Assembly (NCBI RefSeq): GCF_014200755.1
Contig: NZ_JACHCM010000004.1
Location: forward strand, 62,001 to 126,000
Length of the DNA stretch: 64,000 nucleotides
Reading direction: 5' to 3'
From: Rhodanobacter sp. ANJX3
GTDB taxonomy: Bacteria; Pseudomonadota; Gammaproteobacteria; Xanthomonadales; Rhodanobacteraceae
Both the position numbers and the translations under genes were made by a program. The notes under the pieces were generated by a model that was not told the origin of the DNA, made no database searches, and was given only the letters and a program-made list of their open reading frames with translations. This document shows, piece after piece, positions 1 through 8,262 of the stretch (position 1 is its first letter; each line of letters starts with the position of its first letter).

Positions 1-127
1 TCGGGAAAACCGCTGCCGCAGCAACCCTGACATCTCTCAGCATGCCCACGCGATAAGGCACCAGATCTTCGGGGCGCAATTTCGCCAGCGCGTCCCAATC
101 ATCGTCGAAAGGAATGAATTGCTGCAT
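1..127 (-). CDS. Hypothetical protein, 5' part only
   Basis: An open frame runs from an ATG at 127 leftwards off the edge of the window. It gives 42 residues beginning MQQFIPFDDDWDALAKLRPE. The acidic and aromatic N-terminus looks like a folded cytoplasmic protein; no signal peptide or membrane segment is visible in this part. It lies downstream of rubredoxin on the same strand with a gap of about 108 bp, so it could share a transcript. I do not recognise the family and too little is present to assign a function. Confidence 0.55.
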   Translation of the reverse strand, partial: MQQFIPFDDDWDALAKLRPEDLVPYRVGMLRDVRVAAAAVFP

Positions 128-235
128 GGTTAGCCGCCTGTGTGATGCAACGCGCGACAGTGCGCAGAGGCATCACAACAGATGATCGTGCCGATAGCGT
201 GGCGAATTCGGGCCATTCCGGGGCACGAATTCGCG

Positions 236-430
236 TCAGACGATTTCGATCATCTCGAAATCGTCCTTGGTCGTGCCGCAATCCGGGCAGGTCCAGGTTT
301 CGGGTACGTCTTCCCAGCGCGTGCCGGCCGGAATGCCTTCATCGGGCACACCGATGCTCTCGTCGTAAATGTAGCCGCACACTACGCACATCCACTTGCG
401 GTTTGCTGCTTCGGAGGAACTCTGGCTCAT
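236..430 (-). CDS. Rubredoxin
   Basis: Small iron-sulfur-free electron carrier that binds one iron through four cysteines. The 64-residue product has the two CxxCG knuckles, CVVCG and CPDCG, about 30 residues apart, with the usual aromatic and acidic surface (YIYDE, GTRWEDVP). I chose the ATG at 430 (MSQSSSEAANRKW) because AAAGAAG lies about 9 bases upstream; an in-frame ATG at 466 would add 12 residues with a poorer ribosome site. The gene is divergent from thiE. Its redox partner is not encoded nearby. Family assignment is secure; the physiological acceptor is unknown. Confidence 0.96.
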   Translation of the reverse strand: MSQSSSEAANRKWMCVVCGYIYDESIGVPDEGIPAGTRWEDVPETWTCPDCGTTKDDFEMIEIV

Positions 431-557
431 GGGTCTGGCTTCTTTGTTGACGAGGTAATAGTGCATTCTCGCAACTCGTCCGGCATTACGAAAGCGTACG
501 TGACAATGTATCGCCGGGATTGACGGAAGTGGGTTTGCTTACACTTAGGATGCTGAT

Positions 558-1208
558 TTGAAATCGATAGCACTGTTGCCCGGTCGCGGCCTGTACGCCG
601 TTACCGACGGGCCCCGGCCTGATTTGCTTGACGTTGTCGCCCAGGCGCTGGCCGGCGGCGGGCGCGTCGTGCAATACCGCGACGACACTGACGATCACCT
701 TCGGCGCCGCGCCGAGGCCGCTGACTTGAAGCGGCTTTGCCATCGGCACGGCGCATTGTTCATCATCGACGCCGATGTGGCGCTGGCCAAAGACGTTGCC
801 GCCGACGGCGTGCATCTGGGGCCTGACAATGCCGATCCAGGCTCCGCGCGGCATGAACTGGGCGCCGACGCGATCATTGGCGTGTCCTGCCTAGCATCGC
901 TGGAGCGCGCAAACGCGGCGGCAGCGGCCGGAGCCAGTTACGTATCCTTCGGCGCGTTTTTCAAATCGCCGACCAAACCACTGGCCGGGCACGCACCCAT
1001 CGATCTGCTGAGAAAAACCGCTGCGCTGGGCCTGCCGCGGGTAGCGATTGGCGGCATCACGCCGGACAATGGCAGATTGCTCGTCGATGCCGGCGCGAAT
1101 TTCATTGCCGCGGTATCGGCCATCTTCGGTGCTGCCGACGTTCGCGCTGCCGCGCAACGCTTTACTGACCTGTACTCCATCGATCGCGATCACGGAACGC
1201 CTGCATGA
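558..1208 (+). CDS. thiE: Thiamine-phosphate synthase
   Basis: Joins the pyrimidine diphosphate (HMP-PP) and thiazole phosphate moieties to make thiamine monophosphate in the cytosol. The 216-residue TIM barrel has the expected order of motifs: GLYAVTD near the start, [25 protein letters not shown] for the diphosphate/metal site, [13 protein letters not shown], and AIGGITPDN near the end. The start codon is TTG at 558 preceded by TAGGA 7 bases upstream; the nearby ATG at 550 runs into a stop after three codons. The gene overlaps hemL by four bases (ATGA), so the two are translationally coupled. No TPP riboswitch is visible in the short leader. Confidence 0.95.
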   Translation: MKSIALLPGRGLYAVTDGPRPDLLDVVAQALAGGGRVVQYRDDTDDHLRRRAEAADLKRLCHRHGALFIIDADVALAKDVAADGVHLGPDNADPGSARHELGADAIIGVSCLASLERANAAAAAGASYVSFGAFFKSPTKPLAGHAPIDLLRKTAALGLPRVAIGGITPDNGRLLVDAGANFIAAVSAIFGAADVRAAAQRFTDLYSIDRDHGTPA

Positions 1209-2488
1209 CAACCAATCAAGAACTTTTTCAGCGCGCACAGGGCCTGATGCCTGGCGGCGTCAATTCGCCGGTACGCGCATTCAAGTCGGTCGGCGGTGAG
1301 CCATTTTTCACCGCGCGCGCCGATGGCGCTTATCTGTGGGACGTCGAGGGCACGCGCTATATCGACTATATCGGTTCGTGGGGCCCGATGATTCTCGGCC
1401 ACAACCATCCCGCCGTGCGCGACGCGGTAGAACGTGCGGTGAAGAACGGCCTCTCGTTCGGTACGCCCTGCCCAGCCGAAGTGACCATGGCCGAGACGAT
1501 CACGCGGCTCATTCCATCGCTCGAGATGGTGCGCATGGTCAACTCCGGCACCGAAGCGACGATGTCGGCCATCCGGCTGGCGCGCGGCGCCACCGGGCGC
1601 AGCAAGATCGTAAAGTTCGAGGGCTGCTATCACGGCCACGGCGACAGCTTTCTGGTGAAGGCCGGTTCGGGCGCACTCACGTTCGGCGTACCGACCTCGC
1701 CCGGCGTACCGAAAGCCAATGCCGATCTCACCCTGACCTTGCCGTACAACGATATCGAAGCGGCCAAGACACTGTTCGCCGAATGCGGCGACGAAATCGC
1801 CGGGCTGATCATCGAGCCCGTCGCTGGCAACATGAACTGCATCCTGCCTTTGGACGGCTATTTAGCGGCACTGCGCGAACTGTGCACGCGGCACGGCGTA
1901 CTGCTGATTTTTGATGAAGTGATGACCGGCTTCCGCGTGGCGCTCGGTGGCGCACAGGCGCATTACGGCGTGACGCCCGACCTCACCTGTTTCGGCAAAA
2001 TCATCGGCGGCGGCATGCCGGTCGGTGCGTACGGTGGCCGACGCGACCTGATGGAACGAATCGCTCCCGCAGGCCCGATCTATCAGGCCGGCACACTCAG
2101 CGGGAATCCGGTCGCGATGGCCGCAGGTCTGGCGGTGCTCGAACAGATCCAGGCGCCCGGCTTCCATGACGCGCTTTCGGCAAAGACGAAGCTACTCACC
2201 GATGGACTGCAGCGCGTAGCCGACGAGGAGGGCATTCCCTTCAGTACGAATGGCGTCGGCGGCATGTTCGGCCTGTTCTTCACCGCCGAGAAAGTAACCA
2301 GCTATGCGCAGGCCACCGCCGCCGACAGTGGGCTGTTCAACCGCTTCTTCCACGGCATGCTGAAACGCGGTGTGTATCTGGCGCCGTCGGCGTTTGAAGC
2401 GGGCTTCATCTCCAGCGCGCACGGCGAGCAGGACATTGCCGATACGTTGGACGCTGCGCGCGCATCCATGCGCGACGCACGAGGCTGA
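1205..2488 (+). CDS. hemL: Glutamate-1-semialdehyde 2,1-aminomutase
   Basis: PLP enzyme that converts glutamate-1-semialdehyde into 5-aminolevulinate, the last step of the C5 route to tetrapyrroles. At 427 residues it has the normal family length. Visible marks are [12 protein letters not shown] near the N-terminus, the [16 protein letters not shown] phosphate-binding stretch, the [11 protein letters not shown] aspartate that contacts the pyridine nitrogen, and the Schiff-base lysine in [17 protein letters not shown]. It begins inside the thiE stop codon, a four-base overlap. Pairing with thiE is common in Xanthomonadales. Confidence 0.97.
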   Translation: MTTNQELFQRAQGLMPGGVNSPVRAFKSVGGEPFFTARADGAYLWDVEGTRYIDYIGSWGPMILGHNHPAVRDAVERAVKNGLSFGTPCPAEVTMAETITRLIPSLEMVRMVNSGTEATMSAIRLARGATGRSKIVKFEGCYHGHGDSFLVKAGSGALTFGVPTSPGVPKANADLTLTLPYNDIEAAKTLFAECGDEIAGLIIEPVAGNMNCILPLDGYLAALRELCTRHGVLLIFDEVMTGFRVALGGAQAHYGVTPDLTCFGKIIGGGMPVGAYGGRRDLMERIAPAGPIYQAGTLSGNPVAMAAGLAVLEQIQAPGFHDALSAKTKLLTDGLQRVADEEGIPFSTNGVGGMFGLFFTAEKVTSYAQATAADSGLFNRFFHGMLKRGVYLAPSAFEAGFISSAHGEQDIADTLDAARASMRDARG

Positions 2489-2496
2489 TGCCAACT

Positions 2497-2522
2497 CGCG
2501 GCACGACCCGACTCGTGCCGCG
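2497..2522. terminator. Hairpin between convergent hemL and gloA
   Basis: A 10-bp perfect stem (CGCGGCACGA / TCGTGCCGCG) with a 6-base loop fills the 56-bp gap between the converging ends of hemL and gloA. There is no T run on either side, so it is at best a weak or Rho-assisted bidirectional terminator. Confidence 0.5.
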
Positions 2523-2544
2523 GTTGCACGCCATTCGTGACGGG

Positions 2545-2964
2545 TTACCAGACGCCGGTATTCGCCATCGATGCCCATGGCTCCTGCGGAGCCAGTTTTC
2601 CATGCTGAAGCAGCTCTACCGAAACCAGGTCCGGCGAGCGGACGAACGCCATATGCCCATCGCGCGGCGGCCGGTTGATCGTATAGCCCATGGCCTGCAG
2701 CCGCTCGCAGGTGGCATAGATGTCGTCGACCTGAAAGGCAAGATGGCCGAAGTTGCGCGCGGAACCGTAGTCTTCCTCGGAACCCCAGTTATGGGTCAGT
2801 TCGATCTCGGCTTCCGGACTATCTGGCGCCGCGAGAAAGACCAGGGTGAACTTGCCTTCGGGAACGTCCCTGCGGCGAACCTCCTTCAGACCCAGACCCT
2901 CGCAGTAAAAGCGTAGGGACGCATCGAGGTCGCGCACGCGCACCATGCTGTGAAGATATTTCAT
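2545..2964 (-). CDS. gloA: Lactoylglutathione lyase (glyoxalase I)
   Basis: Isomerises the methylglyoxal-glutathione hemithioacetal to S-lactoylglutathione, the first step in methylglyoxal detoxification. The 139-residue product is a two-module VOC fold. The four metal ligands of the bacterial Ni-type enzyme are in place: His5 (KYLHSMVRV), Glu55 (IELTHNWG), His74 (NFGHLAFQVDD) and Glu117 (VSVELLQ). A GGAG site precedes the ATG at 2964. It follows argD on the same strand by 23 bp and is probably cotranscribed with it. A longer open frame reaching upstream to 3564 is an extension through argD and is not the gene. Confidence 0.96.
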   Translation of the reverse strand: MKYLHSMVRVRDLDASLRFYCEGLGLKEVRRRDVPEGKFTLVFLAAPDSPEAEIELTHNWGSEEDYGSARNFGHLAFQVDDIYATCERLQAMGYTINRPPRDGHMAFVRSPDLVSVELLQHGKLAPQEPWASMANTGVW

Positions 2965-2987
2965 CGACGGCTCCAGAAGAGTGTTTG

Positions 2988-4301
2988 TCAGTGGGATACG
3001 AAATCGCGCAGAGCGGCATGCAGACGCTTGAGCCCTTCCGCCAGATCGGCATCGGAAATGATCAGCGGCGGCACAAAGCGCAGCACGTCGGGCCCAGCCT
3101 GCAGCACGAGCAAACCGTGCGCCGCCGCGTGATCCAGAATGTCGCCCGCCCTGCCCTTGTAGGCATCGGCCAGCACGGCGCCGATCATCAGGCCGCGTCC
3201 GCGCACTTCGGCGAACAGCGCCAACTCGTCGTTGATCGCCTTCAACCCTGCGCGCAATGCAGCGGCCTGTCGGTGCACGTTCTCCAGCACCGGCGGTGAG
3301 GACAGCTTGCGCAAGGCCACGCGCGCCACGGCCGCCGCCATCGGGTTGCCACCGAACGTGGTGCCATGCGCACCGTATTGCATGATCTGCGCGACCTTGG
3401 CCCCGGCCAGCATGGCGCCGATCGGGAAGCCGCAGCCGAGCGCCTTGGCGAGCGTCACGATATCCGGCACCACGCCGTCCTGCACATGCGCGAACAGCGT
3501 GCCGGTGCGGCCCATGCCGCATTGAATTTCGTCCAGCACCAGCAGCGCATCGTGCTGGTCGCACAGCTCGCGCGCACGCTTCAGAAAACCCGGTGCCGCC
3601 GGCAGAACGCCGCCCTCGCCCTGCACCGGCTCCAGCATCACCGCGGCGATGTCGCCTGCGCCGAACGCGGCCTCCAGCGCGGCAACATCATTGAACGGCA
3701 GATAGCGGAAGCCGACCGGCAGCGGTTCGTAGCCCTCCTGGTATTTCGGCTGCGCGGTCGCCGTGACCGTCGCCAGCGTGCGACCGTGGAACGATCCCTG
3801 AAAGGTAAGAATGACCCGCCGCTCCGGCGGCCGCCCCTGCGCCGTGGCCCACTTGCGCACCAGCTTGATCGCCGCCTCGTTCGCCTCGGCGCCGGAGTTG
3901 CACAGAAACACGCGCTCGGCAAAACCCGACGCGCGCACCAGTTCCTCGGCCAGATGCAGCGGCGGCTCGCTGTAGAACACGTTGCTGCTGTGCCAGAGCT
4001 TGTGCGCCTGCGTGGTGAGCGCGTCGAGCAGGTCGGGATCCTGATGACCCAGCGCATTCACCGCAATGCCGGCACCGAAGTCGACGTAGTCGCGGCCTTC
4101 GCTGTCCCACACGCGCGAACCCTTGCCATGATCGAGCAGCAGCTCGCGCGGCTTGTACACAGGCAGCCAGTAGCGCTTGCCCAGATCGAGCAGAGACGCC
4201 GTAGTGTTGGAAGCGTGTGCGCTTTCGCGCACGGCGTGATCCGACGGCGCGACGTCTTGCAGTAGGTGGTCGGCGGGAATGGGGTCGTTCGGTGCTTGCA
4301 T
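2988..4301 (-). CDS. argD: Acetylornithine/succinyldiaminopimelate-type aminotransferase
   Basis: Class-III PLP aminotransferase acting on N-acetylornithine (arginine synthesis) or related omega-amino donors. Diagnostic stretches are CNSGAEANEAAIKLVRK (phosphate site), FQGSFHGRTLATVTAT, LVLDEIQCGMGRTG (Asp contacting the pyridine nitrogen) and TLAKALGCGFPIGAML with the Schiff-base lysine. I start at the ATG at 4301 (MQAPND) because GGAG precedes it; an ATG at 4334 would add 11 residues. The 437-residue protein is about 30 residues longer at the N-terminus than typical ArgD. The catabolic homologues AstC/AruC cannot be excluded, since no other arg or ast genes are nearby. Confidence 0.85.
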   Translation of the reverse strand: MQAPNDPIPADHLLQDVAPSDHAVRESAHASNTTASLLDLGKRYWLPVYKPRELLLDHGKGSRVWDSEGRDYVDFGAGIAVNALGHQDPDLLDALTTQAHKLWHSSNVFYSEPPLHLAEELVRASGFAERVFLCNSGAEANEAAIKLVRKWATAQGRPPERRVILTFQGSFHGRTLATVTATAQPKYQEGYEPLPVGFRYLPFNDVAALEAAFGAGDIAAVMLEPVQGEGGVLPAAPGFLKRARELCDQHDALLVLDEIQCGMGRTGTLFAHVQDGVVPDIVTLAKALGCGFPIGAMLAGAKVAQIMQYGAHGTTFGGNPMAAAVARVALRKLSSPPVLENVHRQAAALRAGLKAINDELALFAEVRGRGLMIGAVLADAYKGRAGDILDHAAAHGLLVLQAGPDVLRFVPPLIISDADLAEGLKRLHAALRDFVSH

Positions 4302-4379
4302 GGTGGGCTCCGGCCTCGCTGCGAACGCGGCCACATCGGTAACGCCGATCGATCGTTGGTTCGATCAGCCAGTTAGAAA

Positions 4380-5198
4380 TCAGTCCAGGAAAAAATCCGG
4401 CAATAGCGCTGTGCCCGGCTTCACCGCATAGTGATCGAAATCGGTGACGCCCTCGTCGCGCAGCACTTCGTCGTCGATCGCGAAATGGCCGGTGTAGTCG
4501 CGCGATAGCCGGGTGAGGATCGCGTGCGCCGCGTCCGCCACGATGTCAGGCGTACGGCACTGTTCGGGTTTGACGCCATCGATCATGCCGATCGCCGCCG
4601 TAGCCACCACCGTGCGTGGCCACAATGCGTTGACCGCAATGCCGAGCGGTGCGAACTCCGCACTCATGCCCAGCACGCACAGGCTCATGCCATATTTGGC
4701 GATCGTGTAGGCGGTATGCTGAGCAAACCACTTTGGATCGAGATTGAGCGGCGGCGACAGCATCAGCACATGCGGATTGTCGGCCTGTTTGAGATACGGC
4801 AGGCAACTCTGCGTGACCAGAAACGTGCCGCGTGCATTGACCTGCTGCATCAGATCGAAACGCTTCATCGGCGTCTCGGCAGTGCCGGCCAGCCAGATCG
4901 CGCTGGCGTTATTGACCACGATATCGATGCCGCCAAAATGTTCGGCCGCCTGTGCGGCCGCGGCACGCACCTGATCCTCTTCGCGAATATCCACTTTGAG
5001 CGCCAGTGCGCGACCGCCGGCCTCCTCGACCGCCGCCGCCGCGCTGTGAATCGTTCCGGGAAGTTTCGGATTGGCCACCGAACTCTTGGCCGCGATCACG
5101 ATATTCGCGCCGTCCCGCGCCGCGCGCAGCGCAATCGCCAGACCGATGCCGCGCGACGCGCCGGTGATGAACAGGGTTTTGCCGGCGAGAGTGCCCAT
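4380..5198 (-). CDS. SDR family NAD(P)-dependent oxidoreductase (HSDL2-like)
   Basis: A 272-residue Rossmann short-chain dehydrogenase. Features are TGASRGIG (residues about 12-19) for dinucleotide binding, NNASAIW near residue 98, and the catalytic YxxxK in AYTIAKYGM. The segment LSPPLNLDPKWF before the Tyr, and the long AAKSSVANPKLPGTIH loop after the second strand, match the hydroxysteroid-dehydrogenase-like-2 subgroup, whose substrates in bacteria are unknown. It sits in a minus-strand series between the LON-domain gene and argD. Cofactor and substrate cannot be read from the sequence. Confidence 0.88.
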   Translation of the reverse strand: MGTLAGKTLFITGASRGIGLAIALRAARDGANIVIAAKSSVANPKLPGTIHSAAAAVEEAGGRALALKVDIREEDQVRAAAAQAAEHFGGIDIVVNNASAIWLAGTAETPMKRFDLMQQVNARGTFLVTQSCLPYLKQADNPHVLMLSPPLNLDPKWFAQHTAYTIAKYGMSLCVLGMSAEFAPLGIAVNALWPRTVVATAAIGMIDGVKPEQCRTPDIVADAAHAILTRLSRDYTGHFAIDDEVLRDEGVTDFDHYAVKPGTALLPDFFLD

Positions 5199-5260
5199 GC
5201 ACAGGATTCCGTAAAAATAGGCTGCTATCGAGCAGAGCGGCCTAGTTTAAGCGCTAAGGC

Positions 5261-5863
5261 TCAGGCTTTCTGGAATCGCGGCAGAATATCGCGCAGCTCC
5301 GCCAGTCGCAGCAGTGGATCGGTCAATTCGAGCATATGCTGCTGCTCGGACGTATCCAGCGGCAACAGCTCGGTCAGCCGGTAGCCGAGCCAGCTGGAAT
5401 CCTCATAGGCGCTGCGCGGGGCATCGCGCCAATGCGGTGCCATGGTCTCGATCAGCCGCTCGAGAATGCTCTGCAGCAGCGCGAATTCCACCGGCACCGG
5501 CACCTCCGGCTCCGCCGCCCAGATCTCGATATCGCCGCGCAATAGTCCGTCACTGCGCACGCGGCTGCGATTAACCCTGAAGCGCGAACCGCCCTTGGCG
5601 ACGATGCCGAGCAGTCCGTCATCGTCGCGGTCGAAATCCTGAATATGCGCCACCGTACCGACAGCGGCCGGCGTGCTGGGTTCACCGACCTCATAGCCCT
5701 CGAGAATCAGGCACACGCCAAAGCCGGAGTCATGGCGAGTGCATTCGCGCACCATATCGAGATAGCGCGGCTCGAAAATGCGCAGCTGCAGCTGGCCACC
5801 GGGAAACAGCACCGTGTTCAGCGGAAACAGGGGCATCTCGATCAGCGGAGACTGGGCGGCCAT
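5261..5863 (-). CDS. LON peptidase substrate-binding domain protein
   Basis: The 200-residue product consists only of the N-terminal domain of Lon protease: the opening PLFPLNTVLFPGGQLQLRIFEPRYL is characteristic, followed by FGVCLI and GTVAHIQDF strands. It has no AAA+ or Ser-Lys protease part, so it cannot degrade proteins itself. Such stand-alone domains are widespread in proteobacteria and are presumed to bind peptides or unfolded proteins; the true role is unknown. It lies between mpl and the SDR gene on the same strand. Confidence 0.92.
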   Translation of the reverse strand: MAAQSPLIEMPLFPLNTVLFPGGQLQLRIFEPRYLDMVRECTRHDSGFGVCLILEGYEVGEPSTPAAVGTVAHIQDFDRDDDGLLGIVAKGGSRFRVNRSRVRSDGLLRGDIEIWAAEPEVPVPVEFALLQSILERLIETMAPHWRDAPRSAYEDSSWLGYRLTELLPLDTSEQQHMLELTDPLLRLAELRDILPRFQKA

Positions 5864-5973
5864 GGGATAAGTCTAACCAGAGGCAACGTGACGAACCACG
5901 ATGCATGTCGCCGCACGCTCCGCGGGTGGCGTTGGGTATGGCGCAGGAGAGACATCGAGGTAGTGAACGAGCG

Positions 5974-7347
5974 TTAGCGTTGGCGCAGCTTTTCGACGAA
6001 CCGACGCGGCGCGGCTTCGAAGCCGCCGTTGGACATGAAAATCACTTGGTCGCCCGATCGGGCCTGCCCGGCCAGCGCGTCGATCAACGCTTCCACCGTA
6101 GGCACCGTGCTGCCGCGACCATTCAGTGCCGCCGTGACCTGGCCGGCATCCCAGGCCAGTTCCGCGCGATGCAAAAAAACCACCGCATCGGCATCGACCA
6201 ACGATGGCGCCAGTGCATCAGCGTGAGCGCCCTGGCGCATCGAGTTGGAGCGCGGCTCCAGCGCCACCAGGATGCGCGCGTCGCCAACCTTGGCGCGCAG
6301 GCCAGCCAGCGTCGTGGCAATCGCCGTCGGGTGGTGGGCGAAGTCGTCATAGACGCGCACGCCGTCGACCTCGCCGACCAGCTCCATCCGTCGCTTGACG
6401 CTTTCGAAGGTGGTGAACGCCGGCAGCAGCGCGCGCGGATCGGCACCGGCAGCCGTGGCAGCGGCGAGCGCGGCCAGCCCATTCATCACGCTGTGATGGC
6501 CGAGCAGCGACCAATGCACTTCGCCAATCGGCTCGCCGGCGCGATGCACGGTAAACGCCGAGCCATCCGTTTCGATCAACGTCGCTCGCCAGTCGCCGCG
6601 ACCGATGCCGAAGGTTTCCACCGGCGTCCAACAGCCCATGGCCAACACCTCGGCCAGACGCTCGTCGTGTGCGTTGACGATCAGCCGGCCGTTGCCGGGC
6701 ACGGTGCGCACCAGATGGTGAAACTGGCGCTGGATCGCCGCCACGTCGGGGAAAATATCGGCGTGGTCGTATTCGAGGTTGTTGAGAATCGCGATACGCG
6801 GCCGGTAGTGCACGAACTTGGAGCGCTTGTCGAAAAACGCCGTGTCGTATTCGTCGGCCTCGATCACGAACGGCCGGCCGCTGCCCAGCCGCGCCGAGAC
6901 GCCGAAATTGCCCGGTACGCCGCCTATCAGGAAGCCCGGCGCCAAGCCGACGCTGTCCAGCAGATGCGCCAGCAGGCTGGTGGTGGTGGTCTTGCCGTGC
7001 GTGCCGGCGACGGCAAGCACTTCGCGATCGACCAGCAGCGTTTCGCCCAGCCACTGCGGGCCGGAGATATAACGCAGCTGTTGGTCGAGCATGTATTCCA
7101 CGGCCGGGTTGCCGCGTGTCATCGCATTGCCGACGATCACCATGTCGGGCGCCGCGTGCCCCGGCGATGGCTGCAAATGCTCAGCCTTGTAACCCTGCAT
7201 CAGCTCGATGCCGAGGGCTTCCAGTTGGGTACTCATCGGCGGGTAGACGTTGGTATCCGAGCCTTCCACCTCGAGCCCGAGCTCGCGCGCCAGCGCGGCA
7301 ACGCCGCCCATGAAGGTGCCGCAGATGCCGAGAATATGCAGACGCAT
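5974..7347 (-). CDS. mpl: UDP-N-acetylmuramate:L-Ala-gamma-D-Glu-meso-DAP ligase
   Basis: Murein-recycling ligase that attaches the recovered tripeptide to UDP-MurNAc. The 457-residue protein opens MRLHILGICGTFMGGVA, has the Mur ligase ATP loop GTHGKTTTTS, the EADEYDTAFFDKRSKF segment, and YDDFAHHPTAI in the C-terminal half, all typical of Mpl rather than MurC. Start chosen at the ATG at 7347 because the family begins there; an upstream ATG at 7431 would add 28 residues of low-complexity sequence. It lies 114 bp downstream of adk on the same strand. Confidence 0.95.
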   Translation of the reverse strand: MRLHILGICGTFMGGVAALARELGLEVEGSDTNVYPPMSTQLEALGIELMQGYKAEHLQPSPGHAAPDMVIVGNAMTRGNPAVEYMLDQQLRYISGPQWLGETLLVDREVLAVAGTHGKTTTTSLLAHLLDSVGLAPGFLIGGVPGNFGVSARLGSGRPFVIEADEYDTAFFDKRSKFVHYRPRIAILNNLEYDHADIFPDVAAIQRQFHHLVRTVPGNGRLIVNAHDERLAEVLAMGCWTPVETFGIGRGDWRATLIETDGSAFTVHRAGEPIGEVHWSLLGHHSVMNGLAALAAATAAGADPRALLPAFTTFESVKRRMELVGEVDGVRVYDDFAHHPTAIATTLAGLRAKVGDARILVALEPRSNSMRQGAHADALAPSLVDADAVVFLHRAELAWDAGQVTAALNGRGSTVPTVEALIDALAGQARSGDQVIFMSNGGFEAAPRRFVEKLRQR

Positions 7348-7461
7348 GGCTGGCCCAGGAATAAATCGCGTAGGAAAGAATGACGGCCCGAGCGCAAGGC
7401 ACGAAGCCGAAAAAATGGGGCTGACGGTCACGTCGGGATCGCCTGACGGCGACCCTTCGTA

Positions 7462-8046
7462 TCAGCCGTGTGCGGTGGCGGACGTGTCCCGCAGCGCGTT
7501 TTGCACCCGCGCCGTGACTTCGCTCAATTCGCCCACGCCATCGACCACCTGCAGCTTGCCGCGGCGCGCGTAGAAGTCGGCCACCGGCGCGGTCTGCTCG
7601 GCGTAAATGGCCAGGCGCTTGCGCACGGTATCCGGGTTGTCGTCGGCACGGCCTTCGGCCTTGAAGCGGATTTCGCAGCGACCGATGATGGTGACATTGG
7701 GCACTTCCAGCTGGATCACGGCATCGAGTGGTTGACCGATCTTGGCCAGCAGGTGATCGAGCGCGTCGGCCTGGGCCAGGTTGCGCGGGTAGCCATCCAG
7801 GATGAAACCCGATTTGGCATCGTCCTGCGCCAGGCGCTCTTCGAGCATGCCCAGCAGAATATCGTCGGACACCAACTGACCGGCATCCATCACCGCCTTG
7901 GCCTTGAGTCCCATCGCGGTGCCCTGCGCCACCGCGGCGCGCAGCATGTCGCCAGTGGAAATGTGCGGCACGCCCAGTTCCGTCTTCAGGCGCGCCGCCT
8001 GCGTGCCTTTGCCCGATCCGGGCGCGCCAAGTAGGACCAGTCGCAT
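7462..8046 (-). CDS. adk: Adenylate kinase, short form
   Basis: Interconverts ATP + AMP and 2 ADP. The protein opens MRLVLLGAPGSGKGTQ (P-loop), then STGDMLR and DGYPRN for AMP binding. At 194 residues it is of the short type: the LID is reduced to a brief loop before RADDNPDTVRKRL, without the zinc-binding cysteine quartet. The ATG at 8046 is preferred over an in-frame ATG at 8097, since the P-loop must lie close to the N-terminus. It is divergent from the PPi-dependent phosphofructokinase gene and heads the minus-strand run adk-mpl-LON-SDR-argD-gloA. Confidence 0.95.
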   Translation of the reverse strand: MRLVLLGAPGSGKGTQAARLKTELGVPHISTGDMLRAAVAQGTAMGLKAKAVMDAGQLVSDDILLGMLEERLAQDDAKSGFILDGYPRNLAQADALDHLLAKIGQPLDAVIQLEVPNVTIIGRCEIRFKAEGRADDNPDTVRKRLAIYAEQTAPVADFYARRGKLQVVDGVGELSEVTARVQNALRDTSATAHG

Positions 8047-8262
8047 AATGCTCCACACGTTTGGCGGACGGCCGCACACTGCCGCAGCCCGCTTCATTCT
8101 CAGATTGAGGCGTCAAATTAGCGTTTGCACCGGGTGCCGTCAAACGCAGGCGCCAGTCACGCCGGGCCAAGTCCCTGTTGCGAAAAGATTTGCCCTTCCC
8201 GCTTGGTACGCTCGTGTGATCCATAATCGGCTTCCCGTCTGACCCGCCTGTCGAGGATGTCC

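Noticed and set aside
481..557. TPP riboswitch before thiE
   Set aside because: The leader is too short and lacks the THI-box core sequence.
2965..3564. N-terminal extension of glyoxalase I to 339 residues
   Set aside because: The extra part reads through argD in another frame; family length and ribosome site set the start at 2964.
5905..7383. 492-codon open frame on the plus strand
   Set aside because: It is antisense to mpl, is rich in His/Arg/Gln as expected of GC-rich shadow frames, and matches no family.
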